64,000 nucleotides of DNA, from contig NZ_VFTZ01000011.1 in NCBI RefSeq assembly GCF_006440775.1, forward strand, positions 124,001 to 188,000, in the 5' to 3' direction. Positions 8,097 through 18,241 of this stretch are shown here, piece by piece. The translations under genes were made by a program, and so were the position numbers. Below the pieces are notes generated by a model. That model did not search any database, was not told the origin of the DNA, and was given only the letters and a program-made list of their open reading frames with translations. The DNA is from Mesorhizobium sp. B2-7-2. Lineage in GTDB: Bacteria; Pseudomonadota; Alphaproteobacteria; Rhizobiales; Rhizobiaceae. The stretch's first letter is position 1; every line of letters begins with the position of its first letter.

Positions 8097-9539
8097 TCAG
8101 TCGGTGCTCATATGCGCGCCATGGCCGCTGACATGGGCGCCGTCCTTCGGGGTCAGCCTCAGGTAGGCCGACAGCGCGCAAAGCGTGATCAACCCTTCGA
8201 TGACGAACAGGATGCGGTAGTCGTAGATGCTGGCCTTGCCGCCGCCGGCAAGCAGCGACAGCAATGCTGCCGCGAGGCCGACGCTGATCGCCACCGCCAG
8301 CTGCCACAGGATGTAATAGAGCGCGCTGAAGCGCGCGAGCTGCTCCGGTGCGATGTCCGAATAGGAGAGATTGCCGGTCGAAGCCCATTGCACCGAGCGG
8401 AAGACGCCGAAGGCGAAAATATAGGCAAGCACGATCCAGGCCGGGAGGGCCTCCTGCATCAGGGCGAAGCCCGCGACCAGCAAAGCGACGATCGGCGTAT
8501 TGGTGACCAGCACGCGCTTGAAGCCGAAACGGTTCAAAAGGCGCGGCATGAAGAAGCGCATGATCAACGACCCGATCGCGGCGACGAAGGTCAGCGATCC
8601 TGCCTGCACGGCGCTCATGCCGAAGCCAAGCTGGAACATCAGCGGCAAGAGGAAGACCACCGAGCTCAGGCCGATCGTGTCGAGGCCGCCGCCCGTCAGG
8701 AAGGAGATGCGGAAGGTGCGGATGCGCAAGAGATTGAGGTCGAGCAGCGGATTGCGCGCGCGCAGGCAGTAGAAGGCGGCAACCGTCAGGATAACGATCG
8801 CCAAGCCAAGTTCCAGCGCCATGCCGCTGGCGGCCGCATCTTTCGCAGCGACCGAATCCATGCCGAAGACCAGCAGCGTCATGCCGCAGCCGACGAGCAG
8901 GAAGCCCGGCAAATCGAACGGCGTGCGCACCGGCTTGGTCGTCGTCGGAAACAGGGAGGCGGCCAGCAGCGCCGCGGTCAGCGCGATCGGGATATTGATG
9001 TAGAAGATCCAGCGCCAGGAGACGTAAGTGGTGAGGGCGCCGCCGACGAGCGGCCCGACCAGCGGCCCGGATTGGCCGGCGAGCGAAATATACATGTTGA
9101 TCTTCAGCGTGCGGTCGCGCGGGAAGCTCGACAGGATCACGACCTGACCAAGCGTGCCCATCAGCGCGCCGCCGCAGCCTTGCAGGGCGCGCGAGCCGAC
9201 CAGCATCCAGATGTTTTCCGAAAGGCCGCACAAGGCCGAGGCGCCGGCGAAGACGAGCAGCGCGAAGCAATAGACGTTGCGCAGGCCGAAGCGGTCGGCC
9301 AGCCAGCCGCCGAGCGGCATGGTGACGATGAGGCTGGCGACATAGACGGTGATCAAAAGGCCGAGCTGGCTTGGCGGCCGGTCGAGGCTCTCGCCGATGC
9401 CGGGCAGCGCGGTGACCACGACGTTCTGGTCGAGACTGGTCATGAACACGCCGCAAGCGACGGTTGCCGGCAACAGCATCGACGGACCCTCCGCCGGAGC
9501 AAAGCGGGTCGTGGCCGTCGCCGAAATCTCAACAGTCAT
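8097..9539 (-). CDS. MFS transporter, DHA2 (EmrB/QacA-like) family
   Basis: The 480-aa protein has about 14 hydrophobic helices. The first-helix motif is FMTSLDQNVVVTALPGIGESL and the motif-A loop is GGWLADRFGLRNVY, both typical of the DHA2 drug:H+ antiporter branch. It is an inner-membrane exporter. It converges with the nitroreductase gene (14-bp gap) and has no linked membrane-fusion protein, so it probably works alone. The substrate is unknown. Confidence 0.9.
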   Translation of the reverse strand: MTVEISATATTRFAPAEGPSMLLPATVACGVFMTSLDQNVVVTALPGIGESLDRPPSQLGLLITVYVASLIVTMPLGGWLADRFGLRNVYCFALLVFAGASALCGLSENIWMLVGSRALQGCGGALMGTLGQVVILSSFPRDRTLKINMYISLAGQSGPLVGPLVGGALTTYVSWRWIFYINIPIALTAALLAASLFPTTTKPVRTPFDLPGFLLVGCGMTLLVFGMDSVAAKDAAASGMALELGLAIVILTVAAFYCLRARNPLLDLNLLRIRTFRISFLTGGGLDTIGLSSVVFLLPLMFQLGFGMSAVQAGSLTFVAAIGSLIMRFFMPRLLNRFGFKRVLVTNTPIVALLVAGFALMQEALPAWIVLAYIFAFGVFRSVQWASTGNLSYSDIAPEQLARFSALYYILWQLAVAISVGLAAALLSLLAGGGKASIYDYRILFVIEGLITLCALSAYLRLTPKDGAHVSGHGAHMSTD

Positions 9540-9704
9540 GGAAGAGCATGGTCGAACTGGTTGCCGGTGCGGACGTTTGCCCTGGCAAACGCCCGTGATT
9601 CCTTACCTATCGCGCCTGCTGGCCCAGCGCTCAAGCAGCAGTTGTAGCCGTCGATAATGCCAGATGCCGTCTGGACCAATGTTAAGCCAACAACGCCGAG
9701 CGGG

Positions 9705-10307
9705 CTATTGCACTTCGTAACCGACCTCCTCGGAGGCATGGCACAAGGCCTTCCAGAAGGAGCGCGCGAAGGAGCGGAAGACGTAGATGTCGAACTGGTC
9801 TGGCCCGCTGCGCTGGATCTGGGCGAAGATGTCGTGATGGTTGGTCGAACGTCCGGCGCCGAGCGGGAACGCCGGCAAGGCGAAGTCGATAGCGAAGAAC
9901 TTCGCCATCACCCATTCAGCCTTCGGACCAGCGATGCGGATCGCGGTGCGGCCATGCGAAAGGTCCGTCAGCGTGCCGATGGTCGGCGTGATGGCGCCGG
10001 CGAAGGCCGCGGCCAGACCTTCGGCCTCGTCCACCACGGTGAATTTTCCCGGCGCGAAGCCGAAGGCGGCACGCGCACCGTTGCTCACACCCCCGCCGGC
10101 GCCGTCGGGCAGAGCGAGACCGGTGACCTTGCCGATAATTTCGATCAGCTGCTTCTCTTCACCCGGCCAGGCGGCGAGCTGCAGGATCGAGCCCGGCCGC
10201 GTCTCGGACAGGATGACGTCGACGCCATGTTCGAAATTGCCGTGTGAACCCGGATGGTACTCCGGCTCGAGCGGCGATTGGCGTTCGGGCAACTCGTGCT
10301 CAGCCAT
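9705..10307 (-). CDS. soxG: Sarcosine oxidase gamma subunit
   Basis: The 200-aa protein starts at MAEHELPE (ATG 10307), overlapping the soxA stop by 8 bp. The gamma subunit completes the heterotetrameric sarcosine oxidase, which oxidises sarcosine to glycine with formation of methylene-THF and hydrogen peroxide. The sequence is the usual diverged gamma type, including FARSFWKAL near the C-terminus. Assignment rests mainly on size and its place as last gene of soxBDAG. Confidence 0.85.
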   Translation of the reverse strand: MAEHELPERQSPLEPEYHPGSHGNFEHGVDVILSETRPGSILQLAAWPGEEKQLIEIIGKVTGLALPDGAGGGVSNGARAAFGFAPGKFTVVDEAEGLAAAFAGAITPTIGTLTDLSHGRTAIRIAGPKAEWVMAKFFAIDFALPAFPLGAGRSTNHHDIFAQIQRSGPDQFDIYVFRSFARSFWKALCHASEEVGYEVQ

Positions 10308-13293
10308 GCATGCGGCTCCCGTCCGGATCGTAGAAATGGTTTGAGACGATCTCGATCGGTCCGAACCGGTTGCGCAGCGGGTCGGAGACGAAGGCGCGGG
10401 TCCCATGCCTTGCCTTGCCGCCCTTGACCAAGGCCAGCGCGATATATTTGCCGAGCGCCGGCGAATAGCAGCAGGCGGTGATGTGGCCTAGCGAGTCGTG
10501 CGGATTGTCCTCGTCCAGTTCCTCGACGATATGGCCGCCGCCGTTGAGCGGCCGGTTGTCGAGCGCGATCAGCCCGACCAGCTCGAGCCGGTCAGGCGCG
10601 ATCAGGCCTTCGCGGTCCATCATGGCCGAGCCGATGAACGGCTTCTTCTTCGACAGCATCCAGTCGAGATGCAGGTCGCGCGCCGTGGTGCGGCCGTCGA
10701 TCTCGGCGCCGGTGACATGGCCTTTCTCGATCCGCATCGTGCCCAGCGCCTCGAGCCCGTAGGTGACAAGGCCGAGAGGCTTGCCGGCCTCGATCAGGGC
10801 TTCCCAGACACGGGTGCCGTAGCCGGCGCCGGAATAGACTTCGAACGCCATTTCGCCGGAGAAGGACAGCCGGCAGATCATCACCGGCACGCCGGCGATC
10901 CGGCCATGGACGATGCCCATGAAGGGCAGGGTGGCGTTGTTGACGGCGGTGCCGGTCACGCAGGAAGCGAGGATGGCCCGCGCGTTCGGTCCGCCGATCG
11001 CCGCACCCGCCCATTCGTCGGTGACGGAGGTCACGGTGACCTTCAGCTCCGGCCAGATGACGTCGAGGAAATATTCCAGATGCTGCATCACCTTGCCGGC
11101 ATTGGCGGTGGTGGTGGTCATCAGGAATTCCTGCTCGCCAAGCCGCCAGGTGGTGCCATCGTCGAAGGCAAGCCCGTCCTCGCGCAGCATCAAGCCGTAG
11201 CGGGCCTTGCCGACGGCCAAATTGGAGAACATGTTGGTGTAGACGCGGTCGAGGAACTCGGCCGCGTGCGGTCCCTGCACCGCGATCTTGCCCAGCGTCG
11301 AGACATCGACGATGCCGGCGCTTTCGCGCGTCGCCCTGGCCTCGCGGACATAGGCCTGCTCGACCGTCTCGCCGGGAAGGCCGTAGATCATCGGCCGGTA
11401 CCAGAGGCCGGCCGAATACATGGTCGCGCCGTTGGCGATGTGCCAGTCATGCATCGGCGTCAGCCGCTGGGGCTTGAGGTCGCCGAAACGCTCGGCAGCA
11501 AGGGAGCCGATCGAGACCGCCGTGTAAGGCGGGCGAAAGCGCGTCGTGCCGACCTCGGGGATCGGCTTGCCGAGCGCCTCGGCCATGATCGCAAGGCCAG
11601 GCACATTGGAGTTCTTGCCCTGGTCGGTCGCCATGCCGAGCGTGGTGTAGCGCTTCAGGTGCTCCACCGATACGAAACCTTCGCGATGCGCCAGCCGCAC
11701 GTCCTCGGCGGTGACATCGTGCTGGAAGTCGACAAAGCTCTTGCCCTTGGCCTTGATCTCGAAGACCGGTGCCGGATCTGGATCGCCCGGTGCGGCCTCG
11801 ACGATCGGCAGGGCTGCGGGCGCCGCCGTTCCGCCGGCAGCCGAAACGCCGGCCGCGCGGCCCTCGGCGATGGCTTCGGCGGTGGAGAAGCTGCCGGTGA
11901 AGGCGCCGGCACCGATCCAGCGCTGCGTTGGCCTGGGCGGCAGGAAGGCCTGCCTGGCCGGGTCCCATTCAGCCTTGGCGCCCGCCTGGCTGGCGAGATG
12001 AATGGTCGGCGACCAGCCGCCCGACATCAGAAGGCTGTCGGCATGGATGCTGCGCTCGTCGCCACTCAGCGTGCCGCCCGTGGCATCGAAGCGCTGCACC
12101 TTGAGACCGGTGAGGGCCTTGCCGCCTTCGGTCGCAACCACGGCATGGCCGTCCAGAAGCTCGGCCTCGGCCTCGCCGGCGAGCCGGCGCATGTCGTTCG
12201 AGACGTCGGCGCGGACATCGACGATGGCAACGATGGCCGCGCCGGCCTTCTTCAAGGCAACGGCCGAGCGGTAGGCGCTGTCGTTATTGGTGAAGAGCGC
12301 GACGCGCTGTCCCGGCAGCACGCCATATTCATTGACGTAACGTTCCGCCGCATGCGCCAGCATGACGCCGGGACGGTCGTTGCCCGGAAACACCAGCGGC
12401 CGCTCGAAGGAACCGGTGGCGAGGACCACCGTGCTGGCGCGGATCGCCCAGTAGCGCTGGCGCGGCTCGCCCTTGGCTGGCGTTTCCTTATGATCGGTCA
12501 CCCGTTCGAGGGCGGCCAGCGTGTTGCCGTCGTAATAGCCCCACACCGTCGTGCGCGGCAAAAGCCGCACATTGTCGTTGCCTCCGAGCTGCGCGACCGT
12601 GCGCTGGGCCCATTCGGCGGCAGGCATGCCGTCGATGATTTCGCCCGACCAGTTGGCGGAGCCGCCAAAATGGGCTTCGAGATCTGCGAGGATGACGCGG
12701 ACGCCCTGGTCGGCGGCGGCTTTCGCCGCCATCAGGCCGGCGGGGCCGGAGCCGACGACCAGCACGTCGCAAAAGGCGTTCATGCGCTCGTAGCGAGACG
12801 GATCGGGAGCGGTGCCAGCCTTGCCAAGGCCGGCGGCGCGACGGATGAAATGCTCGCAGAACATCCAGAAGCGCGTGCCCTTCAGCGGGCCGATCACCGG
12901 CCCCATGAAGGTCTTGTAGTAGAAGCCGGCCGACAGGAGCTTGCCGCCGAGCTGGTTGAGGGCGCCGATATCCCAGGCGAGCGAGGGGGTACGGTTCTGG
13001 CTGACGGCGACGAGCCCGTCGTAGATTTCGACCATGGTCGCCGCGATGTTGGGCTCGCGCACCTCGCCGCGCAGCACAGTCACCAGCGCGTTCGGCTCCT
13101 CGACGCCGGCGGCGAGCAGGCCGCGCGGGCGATGGTATTTGAACGAGCGACCGAACAGCGTCACGCCATTGGCGAGCAGCGCCGAGGCCAGCGTGTCGCC
13201 GGCATGACCGGTGTAAGGCGCGCCGTCGAAGGTGAAGCGGATGGTGCGCAGCCGGTCGATCCGGCCGCCGGTCTCTGTGCGGCGGGGGCTCAC
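10300..13293 (-). CDS. soxA: Sarcosine oxidase alpha subunit
   Basis: The 997-aa protein reads from GTG 13293, which overlaps the soxD stop as GTGA; upstream extensions enter soxD. An N-terminal 2Fe-2S-fold (Fer2_4-like) segment contains FKYHRPRGLLAAGVEEPNAL. A dinucleotide-binding region follows (VLVVGSGPAGLMAAKAAADQ, NAD+ site), and GcvT plus GcvT_C domains (about 620-990) bind folate. It couples sarcosine oxidation to tetrahydrofolate methylenation in the cytoplasm. Full length for the family (about 1000 aa). Confidence 0.95.
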   Translation of the reverse strand: MSPRRTETGGRIDRLRTIRFTFDGAPYTGHAGDTLASALLANGVTLFGRSFKYHRPRGLLAAGVEEPNALVTVLRGEVREPNIAATMVEIYDGLVAVSQNRTPSLAWDIGALNQLGGKLLSAGFYYKTFMGPVIGPLKGTRFWMFCEHFIRRAAGLGKAGTAPDPSRYERMNAFCDVLVVGSGPAGLMAAKAAADQGVRVILADLEAHFGGSANWSGEIIDGMPAAEWAQRTVAQLGGNDNVRLLPRTTVWGYYDGNTLAALERVTDHKETPAKGEPRQRYWAIRASTVVLATGSFERPLVFPGNDRPGVMLAHAAERYVNEYGVLPGQRVALFTNNDSAYRSAVALKKAGAAIVAIVDVRADVSNDMRRLAGEAEAELLDGHAVVATEGGKALTGLKVQRFDATGGTLSGDERSIHADSLLMSGGWSPTIHLASQAGAKAEWDPARQAFLPPRPTQRWIGAGAFTGSFSTAEAIAEGRAAGVSAAGGTAAPAALPIVEAAPGDPDPAPVFEIKAKGKSFVDFQHDVTAEDVRLAHREGFVSVEHLKRYTTLGMATDQGKNSNVPGLAIMAEALGKPIPEVGTTRFRPPYTAVSIGSLAAERFGDLKPQRLTPMHDWHIANGATMYSAGLWYRPMIYGLPGETVEQAYVREARATRESAGIVDVSTLGKIAVQGPHAAEFLDRVYTNMFSNLAVGKARYGLMLREDGLAFDDGTTWRLGEQEFLMTTTTANAGKVMQHLEYFLDVIWPELKVTVTSVTDEWAGAAIGGPNARAILASCVTGTAVNNATLPFMGIVHGRIAGVPVMICRLSFSGEMAFEVYSGAGYGTRVWEALIEAGKPLGLVTYGLEALGTMRIEKGHVTGAEIDGRTTARDLHLDWMLSKKKPFIGSAMMDREGLIAPDRLELVGLIALDNRPLNGGGHIVEELDEDNPHDSLGHITACCYSPALGKYIALALVKGGKARHGTRAFVSDPLRNRFGPIEIVSNHFYDPDGSRMHG

Positions 13294-13568
13294 GAGCGGC
13301 TCTCCGTCTTGTGGCCGCCACGGGCGAATGCGGTGCTCAGGATTTCGTGCGAGATCGTGTTGCGCACGACCCTGAGATGCGCGCGGCAACCGCCGGAATG
13401 CTGCCAGATCTCATTGTGATCGCCGGCCGGATTGAGCCGGTCGTAGACATAGGCGTTCCAGGCGTCGAGGTCCTGCGAGGCGGGCTGCGGCCGCTCGCGG
13501 TTACCGTCGCCCTGGTAAGTGAATTCGATGACGTCGCGCGGGCCGCAATAGGGACAGGTGATCAGCAT
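13290..13568 (-). CDS. soxD: Sarcosine oxidase delta subunit
   Basis: The 92-aa protein starts at MLITCPYCG. The Cys4/His-type zinc site is visible (CPYCG near the start, HSGGC later), as expected for SoxD. Its stop overlaps the soxA GTG start, and its ATG is 14 bp after the soxB stop, giving the standard soxB-D-A-G order. Confidence 0.93.
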   Translation of the reverse strand: MLITCPYCGPRDVIEFTYQGDGNRERPQPASQDLDAWNAYVYDRLNPAGDHNEIWQHSGGCRAHLRVVRNTISHEILSTAFARGGHKTESRS

Positions 13569-13582
13569 TTTCAATCCAAACC

Positions 13583-14842
13583 CTAGTGCAATCTGGGCGT
13601 CGCGCCCTGGCCTTTGTCGTCGATGACGAGGCCGCGGTAGAAACGGTCGAGCGTGAAGGGCGCGTTGAATTCGTGCGGCTCGTCCTTGGCAATGGTGTAG
13701 GCAAAGCACCAGCCGGAGGCCGGCGTCGCCTTGAAGCCGCCATAGCACCAGCCGCAATTGAGATACATGCCCGGCAGCGGACCGGCGGCGATGATCGGCG
13801 AGCCGTCCATCGTCATGTCGCACAGACCGCCCCAGGAGCGCAGCATGCGCACGCGCGCCAGGCCGGGAAACAGCGCCACCATCTCGCTCATCACCTCATC
13901 GACGATCGGCAGGCTGCCGCGCTGGGCGTAGCTGTTGTAGCCGTCGAGGTCGCCGCCATAGACCAGGCCGCCCTTGTCGGACTGCGAGATGTAGAAATGG
14001 CCCATGCCGAAGGTGAGAACGGTGTCGACGACAGGCTTCAGCGATTCCGAGACGAAGGCCTGCAGCACGTGGCTTTCGATCGGCATGTGCGAGATGCCGG
14101 CAAGCTGCATGACGCGGCCGGTGCTGCCGGCAACCGCAAGCGCGACCTTCTTGGCGCGGATCTCGCCGCGCGTCGTCGAAACGCCGGTGATGCGGTCGCC
14201 GTCGCGCAGGAAGCCGGTGACCTCGCAATTCTCGATAATATCGACGCCGCGCCGGTCGGCGCCGCGCGCATAGCCCCAGGCGACCGCGTCGTGCCGGGCC
14301 GTGCCGGCGCGCGGCTGCATCAGCCCGCCAAGGACGGGAAAGCGTGCCGACCCTGAGACATCCAGCGCCGGGACAAGCCGCTTGATGCGGTCGACGCTCA
14401 TCAGCTCGGCGTCGACGCCGAGATGGCGCATGGCGTTGCCGCGCTTGGCATAATCGTCGAGCTGGGCGGGCGTGTGCGCGAGGTTCAGGCAGCCGCGCTG
14501 CGAGAACATGACGTTGTAGTTGAGGTCGTGCGAGAGATTCTCCCACAGCTTCATCGAGTGTTCGTAGAAGCGGGTGTTCTGCGGCAAGAGATAGTTGGAG
14601 CGCACCGCCGTGGTGTTGCGGCCGACATTGCCGGAGCCGAGCCAGCCCTTTTCCAGCACCGCGACATTGGTGATGCCGTGTTCCTTGGCGAGATAATAGG
14701 CGGTCGAAAGACCGTGGCCACCGCCGCCGATGACGATCACGTCATAGGAAGCCTTGGGGTCCGGCTTACGCCAGGCGGGCTTCCAATCCTTGTTGCCGGT
14801 CAGCGCGTTCTTGAGCAGCGAGAAGGCTGAATATTCCGCCAT
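13583..14842 (-). CDS. soxB: Sarcosine oxidase beta subunit
   Basis: The protein has about 419 aa from MAEYSAFSLL (ATG 14842, after AAGGACGATAGGAAGA). The FAD domain starts at YDVIVIGGGGHGLSTAYYLA, and the family-typical GSGNVGRNTTAVRSNYL region holds the covalent FMN-attachment neighbourhood. Beta carries the noncovalent FAD, the covalent FMN and the active site for sarcosine oxidation. First gene of the operon; sarcosine would come from dimethylglycine demethylation by dehydrogenases such as those elsewhere in this window. Confidence 0.95.
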   Translation of the reverse strand: MAEYSAFSLLKNALTGNKDWKPAWRKPDPKASYDVIVIGGGGHGLSTAYYLAKEHGITNVAVLEKGWLGSGNVGRNTTAVRSNYLLPQNTRFYEHSMKLWENLSHDLNYNVMFSQRGCLNLAHTPAQLDDYAKRGNAMRHLGVDAELMSVDRIKRLVPALDVSGSARFPVLGGLMQPRAGTARHDAVAWGYARGADRRGVDIIENCEVTGFLRDGDRITGVSTTRGEIRAKKVALAVAGSTGRVMQLAGISHMPIESHVLQAFVSESLKPVVDTVLTFGMGHFYISQSDKGGLVYGGDLDGYNSYAQRGSLPIVDEVMSEMVALFPGLARVRMLRSWGGLCDMTMDGSPIIAAGPLPGMYLNCGWCYGGFKATPASGWCFAYTIAKDEPHEFNAPFTLDRFYRGLVIDDKGQGATPRLH

Positions 14843-15035
14843 TCTTCCTATCGTCCTTATGATGCGAGGCGGCAGACTATAGAGCAGGCGGGAAGCGCAA
14901 AGCCAAGATTGCGCCATCGCTTTTCGACAGGCCGACTATCGCCGACACGATCGGGACGGCTTGCCGCCCGATATGCCGGTCTTTATCAAGAGCGGAAATT
15001 TCGAGAATTTTCGGCCGCGAGTCGCCAACAACGCC

Positions 15036-17525
15036 ATGTTCCTCCACCTGCTACGCCTGGTTCTGGTCGTCATCGTCGCTGTCTTCGCGCAGCCGGCGCT
15101 GGACGCGTCGGCGCAGGCGATCGGCCATGGCTCGTCACAACTCATCGCCGACCAGACCAAGGCCATCCAGGACCTGACGGCCAGGACCGACGGCCTGGAA
15201 AAGAAACTGAGCGACCCCGACCAGGACGATCCGGGGCTCGTCGACATCCGGTTGCAGCTCGAGGATATTTCGCGCGCGGCGCTGAACAGCGCGCTGGCAT
15301 TCCGGCAGCGCCTCACCGACATCAACAATCGCGCGGAGGTTCTCGGCCCGCCGCCGGCGCAGGGGCAACCTGCCGAGCCGGTGATCGTCAGCAGCGAGCG
15401 CGGCGCGCTCGCCACGGAAAAGGCTCAGATCAACGCGGTCGTCGCCAGCGCGCAAAACCTGTCGATTCGCGTCAACGGCTTGATCGACAAGATCGCCGTC
15501 ATGCGCAGCGAGCTTTTCCGCAGCGTCATCACCAAGCACTATGACCTGACCGACGCGTTGAGCCCGCAGGCCTTTTCCGACGCGCATGACCAGTTCACGG
15601 GCCTCTACAAGGCGGTGTCGTCCTGGGCGAGCTTCGCCGTCAGGTTCAAGTTCCAGGCGATCCTTGCGGCGACGCTTATGGCGCTGGCGCTGGCGGCCGT
15701 GCTGTTGATCGGCGGCAGACGCCTGTTCGGCCGCATCTTCGAGGCCGACCCGACCGTCGAGGATCCGTCCTATCTCAGCCGGCTGTCGGTGGCCTTCTGG
15801 TCGACGCTGCTGCCGACCCTCGCGCTCGGCGTCTTCTTCGCCTCGGCCGTGTTCTTCTTCAATTATTACAATGTGCTGCGTGGCGATATCGGCACATTCC
15901 TCAATGCCTTGCTGACGGTGATCGCCATGGTGTTCTGCGTCAACCGGCTGACCAACGCGGCGCTCGAACCGCGCCTGCCCAACTGGCGCCTGATCCCGGT
16001 CGCGACCGGCCGGGCGCGTTGGCTGGTTGGCCTGGCGACCGCCATGGCGCTGGTGCTCGGGTTCAACTACTTCCTGTCGGTCGTCAACGAGAAGATGGGA
16101 TCGCCGCTTTCGCTGACGATCGCTAGAGGCTTTGTCGCCGCTATCATCGTCGGCGTCATCCTGATCCTGATGGGACTGTTGCGGCCTTTCAGGACGGCTG
16201 ACGGCTCATGGCGGCCCTGGCCGGCATGGCTTCGCTTCATGGCCATCGCCCTCGGCCTGTTCACCATTGCGGCGGCGCTGCTCGGCTATATCGGCCTGGC
16301 GCTTTTCGTCTCGTTCCAGGTCGTGGTGACCGGCACGGTGCTGGTGACGGCCTATATCGGCTTTCTGTCGGCACGCGCGATCGGGGAGGAGGGCGGCTTC
16401 GCCGACACGTCGGTCGGGCGATGGCTTTCGGAAAAGTCCAGCTACGAGGATACCGCCCTCGACCAACTCGGGCTGGTCGTCAGCATCGCTATCAACCTGA
16501 TGATCGTGGCGGTGTTCCTGCCGCTGATCTTGTTGATGTGGGGCTTCCAGCCCGGCGATATCGAGGCCTGGGCCTACAAGCTGGCGACCGGCGTCACGAT
16601 CGGTTCGGTGACCATCTCCTTCCTCGGCATCCTCAGCGGCATCGTCGTCTTTGCTATCGGCTATTTCCTGACGCGCTGGTTCCAGGGTTGGCTGGACGGA
16701 TCGGTGATGGCGCGCGGCAAGGTCGATGCCGGCGTGCGCAACTCGATCCGGCTCGGCGTCGGCTATGCCGGCGTGGCGGTCGCCGGCCTGGTCGGCATCT
16801 CGGCGGCGGGCATCGATCTTTCCAATCTGGCGCTGGTTGCCGGCGCGCTTTCGCTGGGTATCGGCTTCGGCCTGCAGAACGTCGTCTCGAATTTCGTTTC
16901 GGGCCTGATCCTGCTTGCCGAGCGGCCGTTCAAGGTCGGCGACTGGATCGTGGCGGGCGACGTCAGCGGCACGGTGCGGAAGATCAGCGTGCGCGCCACC
17001 GAGATAGAGACCTTCCAGCGGCAGGCGGTGATCCTGCCCAACTCGAACCTCATCAACAATGCGGTCGGCAACTGGACGCATCGCAACAAGCTCGGGCGCA
17101 TCGACATCAAGGTCGGCGTCGCCTATGGCAGCGACGTCAAGCGCGTCCACGCCGTCCTGATGGATATTGCACGCGCCCATCCGATGGTGCTGAAGAATCC
17201 CGAGCCGTTCGTTCTCTTCGCCAATTTCGGGGCGGCCGCGCTCGAATTCGAGATCCGCGTGTTCGTCGCCGACATCATGAACGGCAGCGTCGTTCAGAAC
17301 GACATCCGCTTCGCCATCTTCGATATCTTCGAGGGGGAGAGGATCGAGATACCCTCGACGCCGCGCGCCGTGGTCGAAACGAAGAAGCACGAGGCTTGGC
17401 CGATCGACGACGACAAGATCGAAGCCGAATTCGCAGAGCGCGAGAGGCTGGAGGCGGAAGCCGCGGCCGAGCGGGAACGCCTGGCCAAGATGAAGCGCAG
17501 GGGCCGCAAGCCCGACCCGGGCTGA
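15036..17525 (+). CDS. Mechanosensitive ion channel protein (MscS family, large, DUF3772-like N-terminus)
   Basis: About 829 aa from ATG 15036, chosen because MFLHLLRLVLVVIVAVFAQP then forms a signal peptide; ATG 14973 and TTG 14961 are possible longer starts. A periplasmic helical region (about 30-200) precedes about ten membrane segments. The MscS pore/beta domain follows (about 580-800: VGISAAGIDLSNLALVAGA, GFGLQNVVSNFVSGLILL, ERPFKVGDWI), then a charged coiled-coil tail rich in Glu/Arg. It is predicted to release osmolytes on hypo-osmotic shock. It is divergent from soxB. Confidence 0.9.
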   Translation: MFLHLLRLVLVVIVAVFAQPALDASAQAIGHGSSQLIADQTKAIQDLTARTDGLEKKLSDPDQDDPGLVDIRLQLEDISRAALNSALAFRQRLTDINNRAEVLGPPPAQGQPAEPVIVSSERGALATEKAQINAVVASAQNLSIRVNGLIDKIAVMRSELFRSVITKHYDLTDALSPQAFSDAHDQFTGLYKAVSSWASFAVRFKFQAILAATLMALALAAVLLIGGRRLFGRIFEADPTVEDPSYLSRLSVAFWSTLLPTLALGVFFASAVFFFNYYNVLRGDIGTFLNALLTVIAMVFCVNRLTNAALEPRLPNWRLIPVATGRARWLVGLATAMALVLGFNYFLSVVNEKMGSPLSLTIARGFVAAIIVGVILILMGLLRPFRTADGSWRPWPAWLRFMAIALGLFTIAAALLGYIGLALFVSFQVVVTGTVLVTAYIGFLSARAIGEEGGFADTSVGRWLSEKSSYEDTALDQLGLVVSIAINLMIVAVFLPLILLMWGFQPGDIEAWAYKLATGVTIGSVTISFLGILSGIVVFAIGYFLTRWFQGWLDGSVMARGKVDAGVRNSIRLGVGYAGVAVAGLVGISAAGIDLSNLALVAGALSLGIGFGLQNVVSNFVSGLILLAERPFKVGDWIVAGDVSGTVRKISVRATEIETFQRQAVILPNSNLINNAVGNWTHRNKLGRIDIKVGVAYGSDVKRVHAVLMDIARAHPMVLKNPEPFVLFANFGAAALEFEIRVFVADIMNGSVVQNDIRFAIFDIFEGERIEIPSTPRAVVETKKHEAWPIDDDKIEAEFAERERLEAEAAAERERLAKMKRRGRKPDPG

Positions 17526-17565
17526 GGTGGTATCGACATTCGGATGAGGCCGGCCTGCAAATGGC
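17526..17565. repeat. Partial copy of intergenic repeat family II
   Basis: The core ATTCGGATGAGGCCGGCCT followed by CAAATGG matches the left arm of the longer hairpin element at 53043-53182 with a few substitutions. The right half is missing here, so this is a fragment or a half-element, lying directly after the MscS stop. Confidence 0.6.
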
Positions 17566-17718
17566 CACACGCTACGCTCATCCGGCGCCGAAACCGATTG
17601 TGGCATGAATGCGGCATTCAGTTGCGGTTCAGGTAACAACTCATATAAGCTTCGATGCAAAGGGCGAGAATGCCTTGCAAATTTGAACAGAGGCGGTGTG
17701 CGAAACACCGGAATTGCA

Positions 17719-17982
17719 ATGTGGAAGTCTGTCGTTGCCGCCATCGCTTTGCTGGCCCTGGGCGGTTCGGCTTTCGCCGCCAGCGCGATCAACAGGGACG
17801 CTCAGACGCGGACCCTGGTCGTGACCGAAGGCGGCGCCAAGAGCGAGCTGACGCTTGCCGCCGGCGAGACGGTGGAGTTCTGCTCGAACGGCTGCTTCGT
17901 CACCCTGCCCAATGGTGACCTCGAAGCCCTGACCGGCTCGGAAACGGTCGAAATCTCGGGTGGCGCGGCCCGCATCAAGTAA
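17719..17982 (+). CDS. Small exported protein of unknown function
   Basis: 87 aa from MWKSVVAAIALLALGGSAFA, a clear Sec signal peptide with AFA-A cleavage. The mature part is about 67 residues with a short beta-rich pattern and two cysteines close together (EFCSNGCFV), which might form a disulfide or bind metal. I do not recognise the family. It is followed by a strong terminator, so it is probably monocistronic. Confidence 0.7.
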   Translation: MWKSVVAAIALLALGGSAFAASAINRDAQTRTLVVTEGGAKSELTLAAGETVEFCSNGCFVTLPNGDLEALTGSETVEISGGAARIK

Positions 17983-18014
17983 CCGCTCCCGCAAGATTGC
18001 GGGGCCAGATTGGC

Positions 18015-18044
18015 AAAGGCCGGACCGATGTCCGGCCTTTTATC
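18015..18044 (+). terminator. Rho-independent terminator
   Basis: The perfect 10-bp stem AAAGGCCGGA / TCCGGCCTTT has a 6-base loop and is followed by a short T/A run. It lies about 30 bp after the small exported protein stop. Confidence 0.85.
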
Positions 18045-18241
18045 GTTTCCGGTAGCCGACACTTAACGATGACGGCGAAAACCCGGTAGGACAATGCTCT
18101 GCAACCGGACGTTTTAACGTTCGCTGCGTCATGACCCGCTATATCCGACCCGAGGACGCCGGCATACGGCGTGGGTTGAGTTGGCGCGTGATCTTTCCGT
18201 GATCGGAGTTTCGGGATCCTGCGCTCTATCGGGGCAGGACC

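Noticed and set aside
7141..9456. Minus-strand open frame of 771 codons overlapping the MFS gene and the nitroreductase
   Set aside because: Arg/Ala-rich out-of-frame product with no domain; the DHA2 transporter frame and the nitroreductase explain the region.
10498..13419. Plus-strand open frame of 973 codons opposite soxA
   Set aside because: No recognisable protein; soxA on the minus strand is unambiguous.
16206..17792. Minus-strand open frame of 528 codons opposite the MscS channel
   Set aside because: Asp/Arg-rich antisense translation without a plausible start context.
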